Shown here: piece after piece, positions 1 to 8,936 of the stretch
Numbering within the stretch: the stretch's first letter is position 1
Layout of the letters: every line of letters begins with the position of its first letter
Assembly: GCF_039543245.1 (NCBI RefSeq)
Contig: NZ_BAABJJ010000039.1
Span: 62,001 to 126,000 of the forward strand
DNA length: 64,000 nucleotides
Reading direction: 5' to 3'
From: Algibacter_G agarivorans
Lineage (GTDB): Bacteria; Bacteroidota; Bacteroidia; Flavobacteriales; Flavobacteriaceae
Program-made: the position numbers and the translations under genes
Notes under the pieces: model-generated
The model's input: the letters and a program-made list of their open reading frames with translations, nothing else
The model's database searches: none
Told to the model about the DNA's origin: nothing

Positions 1-468
1 TTCAAAACCTTGAGCGAAACATCTTTATTCTATAAATTCTTAGGAAGCGATGCCATTAAAAGCCCTACGCCTCTAGGTTTTTTTAGACAGTTTTTGGTAG
101 AACAAAATGGCGAACAAAAAGAACTTTTCAATATTAAAAGCAGGGCCATAATGCCTTTGGTTGATGCTGCTCGACTACTCATATTAAGTAAACAGATAAA
201 AGGTGTGAACAACACTTTTGAACGTTTTGAAAAACTGGCATATTTAGAGCCCGAGAATAAAGAATTACATGAATCCTGCTCCTATGCATTTAAGGCACTT
301 TCAAAATTTAAGACTAAGCAAGGATTACTTCATAACGATTCGGGCAAACTCATTGATTTAGAAAGTTTAACTAAAGAAGAAAAATTAAAATTAAGGCGCT
401 GTTTTAAACCTATTCAAGAAATTCAAGAGGTTTTACAAATCCGTTTCGATTTAAAAAACTTTATCTAA
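1..468 (+). CDS. DUF294/CBS nucleotidyltransferase-like signalling protein, C-terminal fragment
   Basis: The reading frame is open from the first base of the window, so only the last 155 codons are present. The visible part looks like the helical DUF294 C-terminal domain (substrate-binding-like) of proteins that carry an N-terminal cyclic-nucleotide or CBS module and a GlnD/GlnE-like nucleotidyltransferase domain. The stretch around RAIMPLVDAARLL and the conserved LxRCFKPIQEIQEVLQIRF end are typical of that domain. Its stop lies 13 bp before the exonuclease gene, so the two are probably co-transcribed. The TTG at base 10 is an internal leucine codon, not the start. Family assignment is from recognition; the catalytic part is not visible. 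Confidence 0.75.
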   Translation, partial: FKTLSETSLFYKFLGSDAIKSPTPLGFFRQFLVEQNGEQKELFNIKSRAIMPLVDAARLLILSKQIKGVNNTFERFEKLAYLEPENKELHESCSYAFKALSKFKTKQGLLHNDSGKLIDLESLTKEEKLKLRRCFKPIQEIQEVLQIRFDLKNFI

Positions 469-481
469 TAACTGTCAATAA

Positions 482-1147
482 ATGATTTTTAAATGGTTCA
501 ATAAAAGCAAAACTGATTACCCTGATTTTTGGATTGACTATCTTGAACATTTTAAGAACTTCAAAAAAACACCCATTCAAGATACTCGCTTTGTGGCTTT
601 TGATACGGAAACCACGGGTTTTGACCAAAAAGAAGACCGGGTACTTTCCATTGGTGCTGTAGCGTTTACTGGTAAAACCATTCCTATAAATGACAGTTTA
701 GAATTGTATTTAGAACAAGAGGTTTTTAACCCTGAAACGGTTGAAATTCATGAATTAATGAAGTCGAGTGCTTTTGATAAAGTCAGCGAATTAGAAGCCT
801 TGAAAACCTTTTTAGGATATATAAAAAACGCTGTACTCATAGCCCATCATGCAAATTTTGATAAAGGGATGATAAATGAAATGCTTTCCAGGCATGGTTT
901 AGGAAAGTTAAAAAACAGGTTTATAGATACTGGTGTTTTATTTACCAAATCAAAGCATATTATATACCGAGAAAACTTAAAACCTCACTACTCTTTAGAT
1001 GATTTATGCAAAGAATTAAATGTACCAAAGGTGGATAGGCATACTGCAAGTGGAGATGCGCTTATTACGGCTGTTATATTTTTAAAAATATTATCACGTT
1101 TGGATAAACGGAAGCATTTACAATGGGGATATTTGTTGAAGCGGTAA
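482..1147 (+). CDS. 3'-5' exonuclease, DnaQ/DEDDh family
   Basis: A 221-residue DEDDh exonuclease. Exo I is FDTETTG with Asp41 and Glu43; Exo II is AHHANFD with Asp127; Exo III is the H-x4-D pair His187 and Asp192. These four acidic residues bind two metal ions and His187 is the general base. The protein is close in size to the proofreading epsilon subunit but has an N-terminal extension of about 35 residues and is not joined to a polymerase; a stand-alone repair or RNA-processing role is equally possible. It follows the DUF294 gene by 13 bp, a pairing common in Flavobacteriaceae. Confidence 0.88.
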   Translation: MIFKWFNKSKTDYPDFWIDYLEHFKNFKKTPIQDTRFVAFDTETTGFDQKEDRVLSIGAVAFTGKTIPINDSLELYLEQEVFNPETVEIHELMKSSAFDKVSELEALKTFLGYIKNAVLIAHHANFDKGMINEMLSRHGLGKLKNRFIDTGVLFTKSKHIIYRENLKPHYSLDDLCKELNVPKVDRHTASGDALITAVIFLKILSRLDKRKHLQWGYLLKR

Positions 1148-1188
1148 TAATTTGTACAACACAAAGTTTTACACAATTTTCATCAACA

Positions 1189-1216
1189 AAACATCATCTA
1201 TCCATTGATGATGTTT
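1189..1216. terminator. Hairpin between convergent exonuclease and GH16 genes
   Basis: A perfect 10-bp stem, AAACATCATC paired with GATGATGTTT around an 8-base loop, lies between two genes that end toward each other (stops at 1147 and 1295). It has A/T-rich flanks on both sides and could stop transcription from either direction. Confidence 0.55.
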
Positions 1217-1294
1217 AACCAAAAAGGTAATGTGGTCAAAAATAGTTGGTGATTTTTTTTAAAATATTTTTATATAAATAACAAAGGTTAAAAG

Positions 1295-2482
1295 TTATTT
1301 ATCTTTTAACTCCCAAGTTCTTACCCAATCGTAATACGTTGTTCTCTCTGCTGCTGTTCCTCTCATACCACCATCAGCAGGTACTGGATTCCAGTCGTAA
1401 GTTTCAACAACCATTCGTAAATACGAAGGTAAATCAAAAACACCTTTTGGAGTTATAGAATACACTCTTTTTCCGTCTAAATAAAATATAATTTCGTTGG
1501 GACTTTTCCACCAAGCAGCATATACATGATAATCTGCCCATACTTTACCATCTGTTGGAGCATCACCTCCTGCAGAACCAACTGGTGTTTCAGGACAATC
1601 TGCTTGCCTACTATGTGTGTTTGAGTGGATACTTTCATCAAATTTTTGAGCAAAACCTGATGTACCTGTTACTTGCCCTACACATTCTTGAATATCTAAC
1701 TCAGTAACTCTTTTATCACAACCAGAACCATCATTTCTATTGTTTATTAACCAAAATGTAGAAGACATAAATGTTTTGTTAGCCTTCATTCTACATTCAA
1801 AATATTGCCCAACTTGAGCTGCGTTTTTAGAATAAATATTAGATCCAGCATGGGTAAACGTATTTCCATTAACAACTTCTGGAGCCGCTAATTTATAAGC
1901 TGTCAATTTTAAATCACCATCAGCAACACTAACTGTATTTGCTTTAAAAATTCCTGGAGCTCTTCCAACCCATCTATTAGCATCTGTATTCTTCCATTTG
2001 GTAGCATTAAGGCTAGTGCCATCAAATTCATCTGATAGATTTGTAACCTTAGCCCATTCTTTTCCTGCTGGCGTAATATCAACTTCAACTAAATAAGGCA
2101 TTACTTCAGAAGGTGCATTTTTAACCACAATAACATTAAAACTACAAGAAGTAGTATTACCAGCAGCATCTTTAACTTCAAATGTGTTTTTTGTAGTACC
2201 TATAGGAAATGAAGCACCAGAAGCTTTACCTTCTGTTTGTGTGGTTACTGCTCCCGATAAATTATCGGTACCTACAGGTGTATTATAGGTTACAACGGTT
2301 CCGCTAGAAAAAACATCTACATTAACTGTAACATCTGCTTCGCAGGTTATTGTTGGATCTGTAGTATCAACTGGGTCTTTAACTTCTTCTTCTTTAGCAT
2401 CGTCTTTACTACAACTTGTTAAACAGATACTGACTGATACTAATAGAATAAAAATAGATTTAAATAGGTTTCTTTTTTTCAT
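1295..2482 (-). CDS. GH16 glycoside hydrolase lipoprotein with HYR domain
   Basis: I place the start at the ATG at 2482, the second of two adjacent ATGs. The protein then opens with a classic lipoprotein signal (lipobox LTSC, Cys24) and has 395 residues; the longer open frame adds 20 unlikely residues. Residues about 43-119 form a HYR-type immunoglobulin-like domain. Residues about 145-393 are a GH16 beta-jelly roll with the beta-bulge catalytic motif ELDIQE (nucleophile Glu261, assisting Asp263, acid/base Glu266). That ExDxxE form is the one seen in agarases, porphyranases and kappa-carrageenases, so a sulfated or plain red-algal galactan is the likely substrate; the subfamily cannot be fixed by eye. 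Surface exposure is inferred from the lipobox. Confidence 0.82.
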   Translation of the reverse strand: MKKRNLFKSIFILLVSVSICLTSCSKDDAKEEEVKDPVDTTDPTITCEADVTVNVDVFSSGTVVTYNTPVGTDNLSGAVTTQTEGKASGASFPIGTTKNTFEVKDAAGNTTSCSFNVIVVKNAPSEVMPYLVEVDITPAGKEWAKVTNLSDEFDGTSLNATKWKNTDANRWVGRAPGIFKANTVSVADGDLKLTAYKLAAPEVVNGNTFTHAGSNIYSKNAAQVGQYFECRMKANKTFMSSTFWLINNRNDGSGCDKRVTELDIQECVGQVTGTSGFAQKFDESIHSNTHSRQADCPETPVGSAGGDAPTDGKVWADYHVYAAWWKSPNEIIFYLDGKRVYSITPKGVFDLPSYLRMVVETYDWNPVPADGGMRGTAAERTTYYDWVRTWELKDK

Positions 2483-2599
2483 CATTACAATTTTAAACTT
2501 TTTTACAAAGCTATAAATTATAATAACAATCAAATGACACATATTTTCTATTATACGATAACATTTGGTTAAACCTGAGTATTTCGTCGATATTTTAAC

Positions 2600-4507
2600 T
2601 TATAAGACATTATCCATAATATCCTGAACCACTTCAGGGTTTAACAAAGTACTCGTATCTCCTAAATTACCCGTGTCTTTATGCGCAATTTTACGTAGAA
2701 TACGTCTCATAATTTTTCCAGAACGTGTTTTTGGCAAGCCACTAGTAAATTGAATTTTATCAAGTTTTGCAATTGGACCAATGTGTTCAGTAATAATTTG
2801 ATTGATTTCTTTTCGGAGATTATTCTGGTCTCTAGATTCTCCTGTATCTTTTAAGGTAACATAACCATAAAGCGCACTTCCTTTTACATCATGTGGAAAT
2901 CCAACAATGGCAGATTCTATTACTGCAGGATGTTCATTTATAGCATCTTCAATTGGCGCTGTTCCTAAATTATGACCAGAAACAATAATCACATCATCTA
3001 CCCTACCAGTAATTCTATAATAACCAACTTCATCTCTTAAAGCCCCATCTCCTGTAAAGTACTTATTTTCATACGCTGAAAAGTAGGTATCTTTATAACG
3101 TTGATGATTTCCCCAAATGGTTCTTGCCATACTTGGCCAAGGGAACTTTATACAAAGCCGACCATCTACTTGATTACCTTTTAATTCTTTTCCGTTTTCA
3201 TCCATTAAAGCAGGTTGAATTCCTATAAATGGCAAGGTTGCATAGGTCGGTTTTGTTGGCGTTACAAATGGAATTGGCGTAATCATAATACCACCTGTTT
3301 CGGTCTGCCACCAAGTATCTACAATCGGGCTTTTCTTTTTACCAATATTATCATTATACCAGTGCCACGCTTCTTCATTAATAGGTTCACCAACAGACCC
3401 TAAAACTTTAAGTGATGATAAATCGTGGTTTTCAACCAGTTCCACACCCTGTTTTGCCAGAGCTCTAATAGCTGTTGGTGCGGTATAAAACTGATTGACT
3501 TTGTGTTTTTCTATAATTTGCCAAAAACGCCCAAAATCTGGATAACTTGGTACGCCTTCAAACATAACTGTAGTTGCACCATTTGCTAATGGGCCATATA
3601 CAATATAACTGTGTCCTGTAATCCACCCAATATCGGCGGTACACCAAAACACATCGTTTTCCCTGTACTGAAATACATTTTTAAAAGTATAAGCGGTATG
3701 AACCATATAACCTGCCGTAGAATGCACCATCCCTTTTGGTTTTCCTGTAGATCCCGATGTGTACAGAATAAACAAGGGGTCTTCCGCATTCATAACTTCG
3801 GCTTTGCATGCTGCGGAAGCGTTCTCTAAAAGCGGTTGTAACCATTTATCGCGACCAGATTTCATATGAATATCGGAATTAATTCGCTTGGCGACTAAAA
3901 CCGTTTTAACACCATCGCAACTTTCCAAAGCTTCATCAACAATGCCTTTTAAATCTATGGTTTTTGCTCCTCTATACGAGCCATCGCTAGTAATAACTAT
4001 TTTACAATCGGAATCATTTATTCTTGTAGATAGTGCTGTTGCTGAAAATCCTGCAAATACCACAGAATGAATGGCTCCTATTCTAGCACAAGCCAAAACA
4101 GATATTGCCAATTCTGGAATCATAGGCAAATAAATGCAAACCCTATCCCCTTTTTTAATGCCTTGAGATTTTAAAACATTTGCAAACCGATTTACTCTTT
4201 CGTGCAATTGGTTATAAGTAATATGTTCCGCGGTTTCAGATGGGTCATTGGGTTCAAAAAGAATAGCTGTTTTTTCGCCTCGTGTTGCTAAATGTCTGTC
4301 AATACAATTTTCAGTTATGTTTAATTGAGCACCTTCAAACCATTTTACTTCTGGTTTTGAGAAATCCCAACTCAACACATTGTCCCATTTTTTTTGCCAC
4401 ATAAAATGTTCTTCGGCTATTTCTTCCCAAAAATTTTCGGGTTCTCTAACCGATTTTCTATAAACTTGATAATATTCTTCTAAATGTTTTATGTGATAGT
4501 TACTCAT
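2600..4507 (-). CDS. acs: Acetyl-CoA synthetase (AMP-forming)
   Basis: 635 residues, about the usual length. It converts acetate, ATP and CoA to acetyl-CoA through an acetyl-adenylate. The adenylation P-loop LYTSGSTGKPKG is near residues 249-259, and the C-terminal catalytic lysine is Lys598 in the LPKTRSGKIMRR motif, the residue normally switched off by acetylation. The same-strand neighbour upstream is the sodium/solute symporter and its DUF4212 subunit, which suggests an acetate uptake and activation unit, although 381 bp containing a dispersed repeat lies between them. Confidence 0.96.
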   Translation of the reverse strand: MSNYHIKHLEEYYQVYRKSVREPENFWEEIAEEHFMWQKKWDNVLSWDFSKPEVKWFEGAQLNITENCIDRHLATRGEKTAILFEPNDPSETAEHITYNQLHERVNRFANVLKSQGIKKGDRVCIYLPMIPELAISVLACARIGAIHSVVFAGFSATALSTRINDSDCKIVITSDGSYRGAKTIDLKGIVDEALESCDGVKTVLVAKRINSDIHMKSGRDKWLQPLLENASAACKAEVMNAEDPLFILYTSGSTGKPKGMVHSTAGYMVHTAYTFKNVFQYRENDVFWCTADIGWITGHSYIVYGPLANGATTVMFEGVPSYPDFGRFWQIIEKHKVNQFYTAPTAIRALAKQGVELVENHDLSSLKVLGSVGEPINEEAWHWYNDNIGKKKSPIVDTWWQTETGGIMITPIPFVTPTKPTYATLPFIGIQPALMDENGKELKGNQVDGRLCIKFPWPSMARTIWGNHQRYKDTYFSAYENKYFTGDGALRDEVGYYRITGRVDDVIIVSGHNLGTAPIEDAINEHPAVIESAIVGFPHDVKGSALYGYVTLKDTGESRDQNNLRKEINQIITEHIGPIAKLDKIQFTSGLPKTRSGKIMRRILRKIAHKDTGNLGDTSTLLNPEVVQDIMDNVL

Positions 4508-4765
4508 GAAGTTCGTTTTGAATTATTTAATACTATGATTTGAAATTATGTGCGTTCTAAAATAATAAATTAATGGTTAATGATTTCCTTTTTTCTGCGG
4601 ATAACTTAAAATTATCGACGGATGCTCTTTTTCTTATATCCCCCACAAGATCTTGCAGGCACTAAAATTAAACTTACAAGATTTTTAAACTACCCAGGAT
4701 CAACTAGTTTGTCAGCTTTAGTCTTTACAAGAACTTTACACTCAAAGCCTGTCATGCGGAGGCTA

Positions 4766-4879
4766 GCACCCGTGTTAGGGATTGAACGGCATGTTTGAGC
4801 CCCCGATGCAGGAGGAGCGAGTAGTAAAAGCGCGACCCGACCTTAGGAAGGTAACCTGCCAACCGGCAGGCAGGCGCCC
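4766..4879 (-). repeat. Dispersed structured element, copy a (GGTCGGG family)
   Basis: Read on the minus strand this has the GGGCG start, a small hairpin (ACCTT/AAGGT) directly before GGTCGGGT, a TACTCGCTCC block and an ATCCCTAAC end. The same ordered blocks recur at 7357, 46036 and 51966. The remaining gap 4508-4765 between acs and the symporter holds no gene that I can see. Confidence 0.65.
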
Positions 4880-4888
4880 AAATTATAA

Positions 4889-6613
4889 TTAATGCGTTGA
4901 TTCTCCTGCTCCGCTAGGAATCCTAATATTCTCAACAATGTCTTGAACGTCCATTGGTGGTTCTGGTGTAAACTTCATAATGACTATAGAAACTACAAAA
5001 TTTAAAATCATGGCCACTGTGCCAAAACCTTCGGGCGAAATACCAAGCCACCAATCGGCATTAGTTCCGCCACCAAACCATCCAAACTTGAATTTTGTCA
5101 TATAAAACAACATAGACAAAATACCTATAACCATGCCTGCAATAGCACCTTCTTTATTCATTCGTTTATAAAAAATACCTAAAATAATGGCAGGAAAAAA
5201 TGAGGCTGCTGCTAAACCAAAAGCCAAAGCCACTGTGGCAGCTACAAATCCAGGTGGATTAATTCCAAAATATCCTGCAACACATACCGCTACTACTGCA
5301 GACAAGCGTGCAGCAACTAATTCGTTTTTTTCTGAAATTTTTGGGTTTATCATTTTCTTAATTAAATCATGAGAAACGGATGCTGAAATAACCAATAGCA
5401 ACCCTGCGGCTGTTGATAATGCTGCTGCTAATGCTCCAGCTGCAACTAAAGCAATGACCCAATCGGGCAATTGTGCAATTTCTGGATTAGCCAAAACCAT
5501 AATATCATTATCGACTACTAATTCGTTTTTACTTTCATTAGCCACATATTGAATACGTCCATCTCCATTTTTATCTGTGAAAGTAATTAGTCCTGTAGTT
5601 TCCCATTTTTTAAACCATTCTGGAACATGAGCATACGGTTGATTAGAAACCGTTTCAATCATATTTGTTCTTGCAAATACTGCAACTGCTGGTGCGGTTG
5701 TATATAAAATAACTATAAGTAGCAATGCAATACCTGCCGATTTACGAGCATCTTTAACCCGTTTTACTGTAAAAAACCGAACAATAACATGTGGCAATCC
5801 AGCAGTTCCTACCATTAAAGCTAAAGTAATCGCAAACACATCAATTAAAGATTTTGAACCTTCTGTATATTCGGCAAAACCTAAATCGGTACTTAATCCA
5901 TCTAATTTATCAAGTAAATACGTTCCTGAGCCATCGGCTAATTGCCCTCCAAATCCTAATTGTGGAATGGGGTTACCCGTCATTTGAATGGATATAAAAA
6001 TAGCAGGCACCATAAAGGCAAAAATAAGTACGCAATATTGTGCAACTTGAGTATATGTGATGCCTTTCATTCCGCCTAAAACGGCGTAAAACAAAACGAT
6101 AATCATACCTATAATAACCCCCGTATTAATATTAACTTCTAGAAAACGAGAAAAGACTAATCCAACCCCTCGCATTTGTCCCGCCACGTATGTAAAAGAC
6201 ACTAAAAGGGCACAAATTACACCTACTAAACGTGCTGTATTAGAATAATAACGATCACCAATAAAATCGGGAACGGTAAACTTTCCGAACTTTCGTAAAT
6301 AAGGCGCTAGTAATAATGCTAATAGCACATAACCTCCTGTCCAACCCATTAAATATACAGCACCATCATAGCCTGCAAATGAAATGATACCTGCCATAGA
6401 TATAAACGACGCTGCGCTCATCCAATCCGCAGCCGTTGCCATACCATTGGCTAAGGGCGATACACCACCTCCGGCTACATAAAATTCTTTAGTAGAACCA
6501 GCTCTAGAATAAATAGCAATACCTATATATAGCGCAAATGTGAGTCCTACCAAAATGTATGTCCAGTTTTGAACTCCAATACCTTCAACTAATAAACTAT
6601 GCATCATAACCAT
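4889..6613 (-). CDS. Sodium/solute symporter, large subunit (acetate-type, ActP-like)
   Basis: 574 residues with about 13 hydrophobic segments of the SSS fold. It belongs to the subfamily that always pairs with a DUF4212 small subunit; here the two overlap, because the ATG codons at 6613, 6607 and 6604 lie in the last codons of the upstream gene. Acetate or another short monocarboxylate is the likely substrate, judged from the acs neighbour. Residues 347-354 (DKNGDGRI) in an extracytoplasmic loop form an EF-hand-like calcium loop with ligands at Asp347, Asn349 and Asp351. The exact start among the three ATGs is uncertain. Confidence 0.9.
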   Translation of the reverse strand: MVMMHSLLVEGIGVQNWTYILVGLTFALYIGIAIYSRAGSTKEFYVAGGGVSPLANGMATAADWMSAASFISMAGIISFAGYDGAVYLMGWTGGYVLLALLLAPYLRKFGKFTVPDFIGDRYYSNTARLVGVICALLVSFTYVAGQMRGVGLVFSRFLEVNINTGVIIGMIIVLFYAVLGGMKGITYTQVAQYCVLIFAFMVPAIFISIQMTGNPIPQLGFGGQLADGSGTYLLDKLDGLSTDLGFAEYTEGSKSLIDVFAITLALMVGTAGLPHVIVRFFTVKRVKDARKSAGIALLLIVILYTTAPAVAVFARTNMIETVSNQPYAHVPEWFKKWETTGLITFTDKNGDGRIQYVANESKNELVVDNDIMVLANPEIAQLPDWVIALVAAGALAAALSTAAGLLLVISASVSHDLIKKMINPKISEKNELVAARLSAVVAVCVAGYFGINPPGFVAATVALAFGLAAASFFPAIILGIFYKRMNKEGAIAGMVIGILSMLFYMTKFKFGWFGGGTNADWWLGISPEGFGTVAMILNFVVSIVIMKFTPEPPMDVQDIVENIRIPSGAGESTH

Positions 6614-6854
6614 ATTTTTTATCGAGTTTATTCATTAAACGTACATATACAAATATCAAAACAACAAACACATACATAGACCCTTGTTGTGCAAACCAGA
6701 AACCTAATTTAAAACCTCCAATTTTTATAGTATTTAGCGTGTCCTTAAATAGGATTCCAGCACCAAATGATACTATAAACCATATAAACATTAATATGAG
6801 AACATACCTTATATTCTCTTTCCAATAGGCTTTTGCATTGTTTTTGTTAGTCAT
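6597..6854 (-). CDS. DUF4212 small subunit of sodium/solute symporter
   Basis: An 85-residue protein with two transmembrane helices (about residues 15-36 and 52-72). The family is known as the small partner of SSS symporters such as the one that follows; the coding regions overlap, which suggests translational coupling. Only the second, intact copy of this gene is functional: a decayed copy lies just upstream at 6997-7348. Confidence 0.88.
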   Translation of the reverse strand: MTNKNNAKAYWKENIRYVLILMFIWFIVSFGAGILFKDTLNTIKIGGFKLGFWFAQQGSMYVFVVLIFVYVRLMNKLDKKYGYDA

Positions 6855-6996
6855 AATTTAATTCGGTTTATTTTAGTTTGGTTAAACATAGATGTAATAA
6901 TTCATTTGTAGAATGTAAAAAACACACATTCTTATATCTTATATAAACATTATAAGATGGTTTCAACATTATAAAATACTTTTTCGTCTCTTTTAT

Positions 6997-7348
6997 CAGC
7001 TCTAGAATAAATAGCGATACCAATATATAACGTAAAAGTGAGCCCTACAAAAATGTATGTTCAATTTTGAACCCCAATACTTTCAACCAATAAACTATGA
7101 TATCATAACCATATTTTTCATCGAGTTTATTCATAAAACGCACATACACAAATATCAAAACTACAAACACATACATAGACCCTTGTTGAGCAAACCAGAA
7201 GCCTAATTTAAAACCTCCAATTTTTATAGTATTTAGTCTGTCTTAAACAGGATTCCAGCATCAAAGGAATCTATAAACATTAATATGAGAACATACCTTA
7301 TATTCTCTTTTCAATAGGATTTTACTATGTTTAATCTATCATAATTTA
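6997..7348 (-). pseudogene. Decayed duplicate of the DUF4212/symporter junction
   Basis: This 352-bp stretch aligns almost base for base with 6499-6860: the first ~35 codons of the symporter plus the whole DUF4212 gene. Long runs are identical (for example the part encoding the middle of the small subunit). Small deletions and substitutions break both frames; the start of the DUF4212 copy reads ATG followed by a stop two codons later. It is a direct partial tandem duplication that has decayed. The flanks (6855-6996 and 7349-7356) show no gene. Confidence 0.85.
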
Positions 7349-7356
7349 TTTTTTTT

Positions 7357-7431
7357 GGGCGTTACCACAAGGGTCGGGCTATCCATTACAAGCCCTCGTG
7401 CCTGCGGGCTTTCCACTGCTATCCCTAACGC
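7357..7431 (+). repeat. Dispersed structured element, copy b (GGTCGGG family)
   Basis: Shortest copy. It opens GGGCGTTACC, has GGGTCGGGCTATCC after a short hairpin region, a GC-rich central hairpin (AGCCC/GGGCT), then CACTGCTATCCCTAACGC. The ends GCGTTA and TAACGC are complementary, so the whole element can fold back on itself. Confidence 0.7.
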
Positions 7432-7445
7432 GAACCCACCCCTAA

Positions 7446-7461
7446 CCCCTCCGAGGAGGGG
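7446..7461. terminator. GC-rich hairpin downstream of alanine symporter
   Basis: CCCCTCC and GGAGGGG pair around GA just 3' of the alanine symporter stop codon (7484, minus strand). It could act as a terminator, but there is no clear U-tract and it may simply be part of the adjoining repeat. Confidence 0.35.
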
Positions 7462-7483
7462 AACTCTTAGTCCAACTAACTTT

Positions 7484-8857
7484 CTAAGTTTCTTTTAATC
7501 TTTTAAAATATGCTTTAATTTCTTTAACCACTCTTGGTGCCATAATAATAGTAGCCAACATGGTTGGTATTGCCATAAGAGCAAACACGCCATCTATTAA
7601 ATTAAGCATCACACTAAATGGTGTTGTAGCAGCTAATATGATACTGAGTATGTAAATGTAATTATAATAATGTTTTTTGTCAGCGCCAATTAAAAACGAC
7701 AAGCATTTTGTGCCGTAATAAGCATAAGAAAACAGTGATGATATACTAAAAACAGCTACACAAACCATGAATAAATATTTACCATAAACCGGCATGGCAT
7801 GACTAAATGCTGAAGCGGTTAAACTCACGCCATTATCAGAAGTGGTTTCCCAAACACCAGTAACTAAAATAGCCAAAGCTGTGAGTGTACAAACCACTAA
7901 AGTATCTATGGCAGGACCTAACATAGCTACTAAACCTTCACGAACCGGTTCGTCTGTTTTTGCCGCACCATGAGCCATGGGTGCTGTACCAATACCGGCT
8001 TCATTTGAAAATGCCCCACGTCTGATTCCTAATAAAATCAATGCTCCTAGAACACCTCCCATGAATGCATCGCCTTTAAAGTTTTCTGCTGAAAACGCAT
8101 CTGTAAAAATCATGATGAAATATTTGGGAACGACTTCATAGTTAGAAATCAAAATAAACAATACCAACGAAAAATAGAGCAATACCATAGATGGTACCAT
8201 TTTGGATGCGGCATTACTAATACGTTTTAATCCACCTAGAATAATTACCGAAGTTAAAATCACTAGTACACAAGCTACAATAAGGTTCGATTTCAATCCT
8301 ACATCAACACCATTTGGAATTAAAATAATATCATTAATAGCTTGGGTTAACTGATTCACATTTACAACGGGTAACGCCCCAATCATTCCAAAAAGACTAA
8401 ACATAATGGCTAAAGGTTTCCACGATTTCCCTAAGCCTTCCATAATAAAATACATAGGGCCGCCTTGTAATTCGCCAACACTATCTTTTCCACGATACAT
8501 AATAGCTAGTGTAGAGGTAAAAAATTTGGTGGACATACCCACTATTGCACTTACCCACATCCAAAACATGGCGCCTGGACCACCAACCGAAATAGCCACG
8601 GCAACGCCAGCAATATTTCCCATACCAATAGTGGATGACAAGGCTGTTGTTAAAGCTTTAAAATGTGAAATTTGGCCAGGGTCATTTGGGTCGTCATATT
8701 TCCCTCGTAATACTTGAAAGGCATGACCAATATAACGAAACGGTAAAAATCTTGATAAAATCAAAAGATACAATCCGCCACCAATTAATAAAACCACCAA
8801 GGGCAATCCCCAAGCATAATCTGAGAAATTCTTAATTAGTTGCTCCATGCATGACAT
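7484..8857 (-). CDS. Alanine/glycine:cation symporter (AgcS family)
   Basis: 457 residues, about 10-11 membrane segments. Diagnostic AgcS features are the N-terminal HFKALTTALSSTIGMGNIAGVA signature near residue 65-85 and the GIRRGAFSNEAGIGTAPMAHG signature near residue 280. It imports alanine or glycine with sodium. It starts at 8857 (MSCMEQL) or at the internal Met4. It is divergent from the acyltransferase gene, with 79 bp between. Confidence 0.93.
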   Translation of the reverse strand: MSCMEQLIKNFSDYAWGLPLVVLLIGGGLYLLILSRFLPFRYIGHAFQVLRGKYDDPNDPGQISHFKALTTALSSTIGMGNIAGVAVAISVGGPGAMFWMWVSAIVGMSTKFFTSTLAIMYRGKDSVGELQGGPMYFIMEGLGKSWKPLAIMFSLFGMIGALPVVNVNQLTQAINDIILIPNGVDVGLKSNLIVACVLVILTSVIILGGLKRISNAASKMVPSMVLLYFSLVLFILISNYEVVPKYFIMIFTDAFSAENFKGDAFMGGVLGALILLGIRRGAFSNEAGIGTAPMAHGAAKTDEPVREGLVAMLGPAIDTLVVCTLTALAILVTGVWETTSDNGVSLTASAFSHAMPVYGKYLFMVCVAVFSISSLFSYAYYGTKCLSFLIGADKKHYYNYIYILSIILAATTPFSVMLNLIDGVFALMAIPTMLATIIMAPRVVKEIKAYFKRLKET

Positions 8858-8936
8858 TATGATTTTATAAATATATCACTTTACAAACATTATGTTTCGA
8901 TTATTTAAAAGTATATTTAGCATTGTAAACTAATCT

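Noticed and set aside
4741..4879. RNA gene such as a tRNA or tmRNA near 4770
   Set aside because: The GC-rich block first looked like an RNA gene, but it lacks tRNA arms and matches the dispersed GGTCGGG repeat family.
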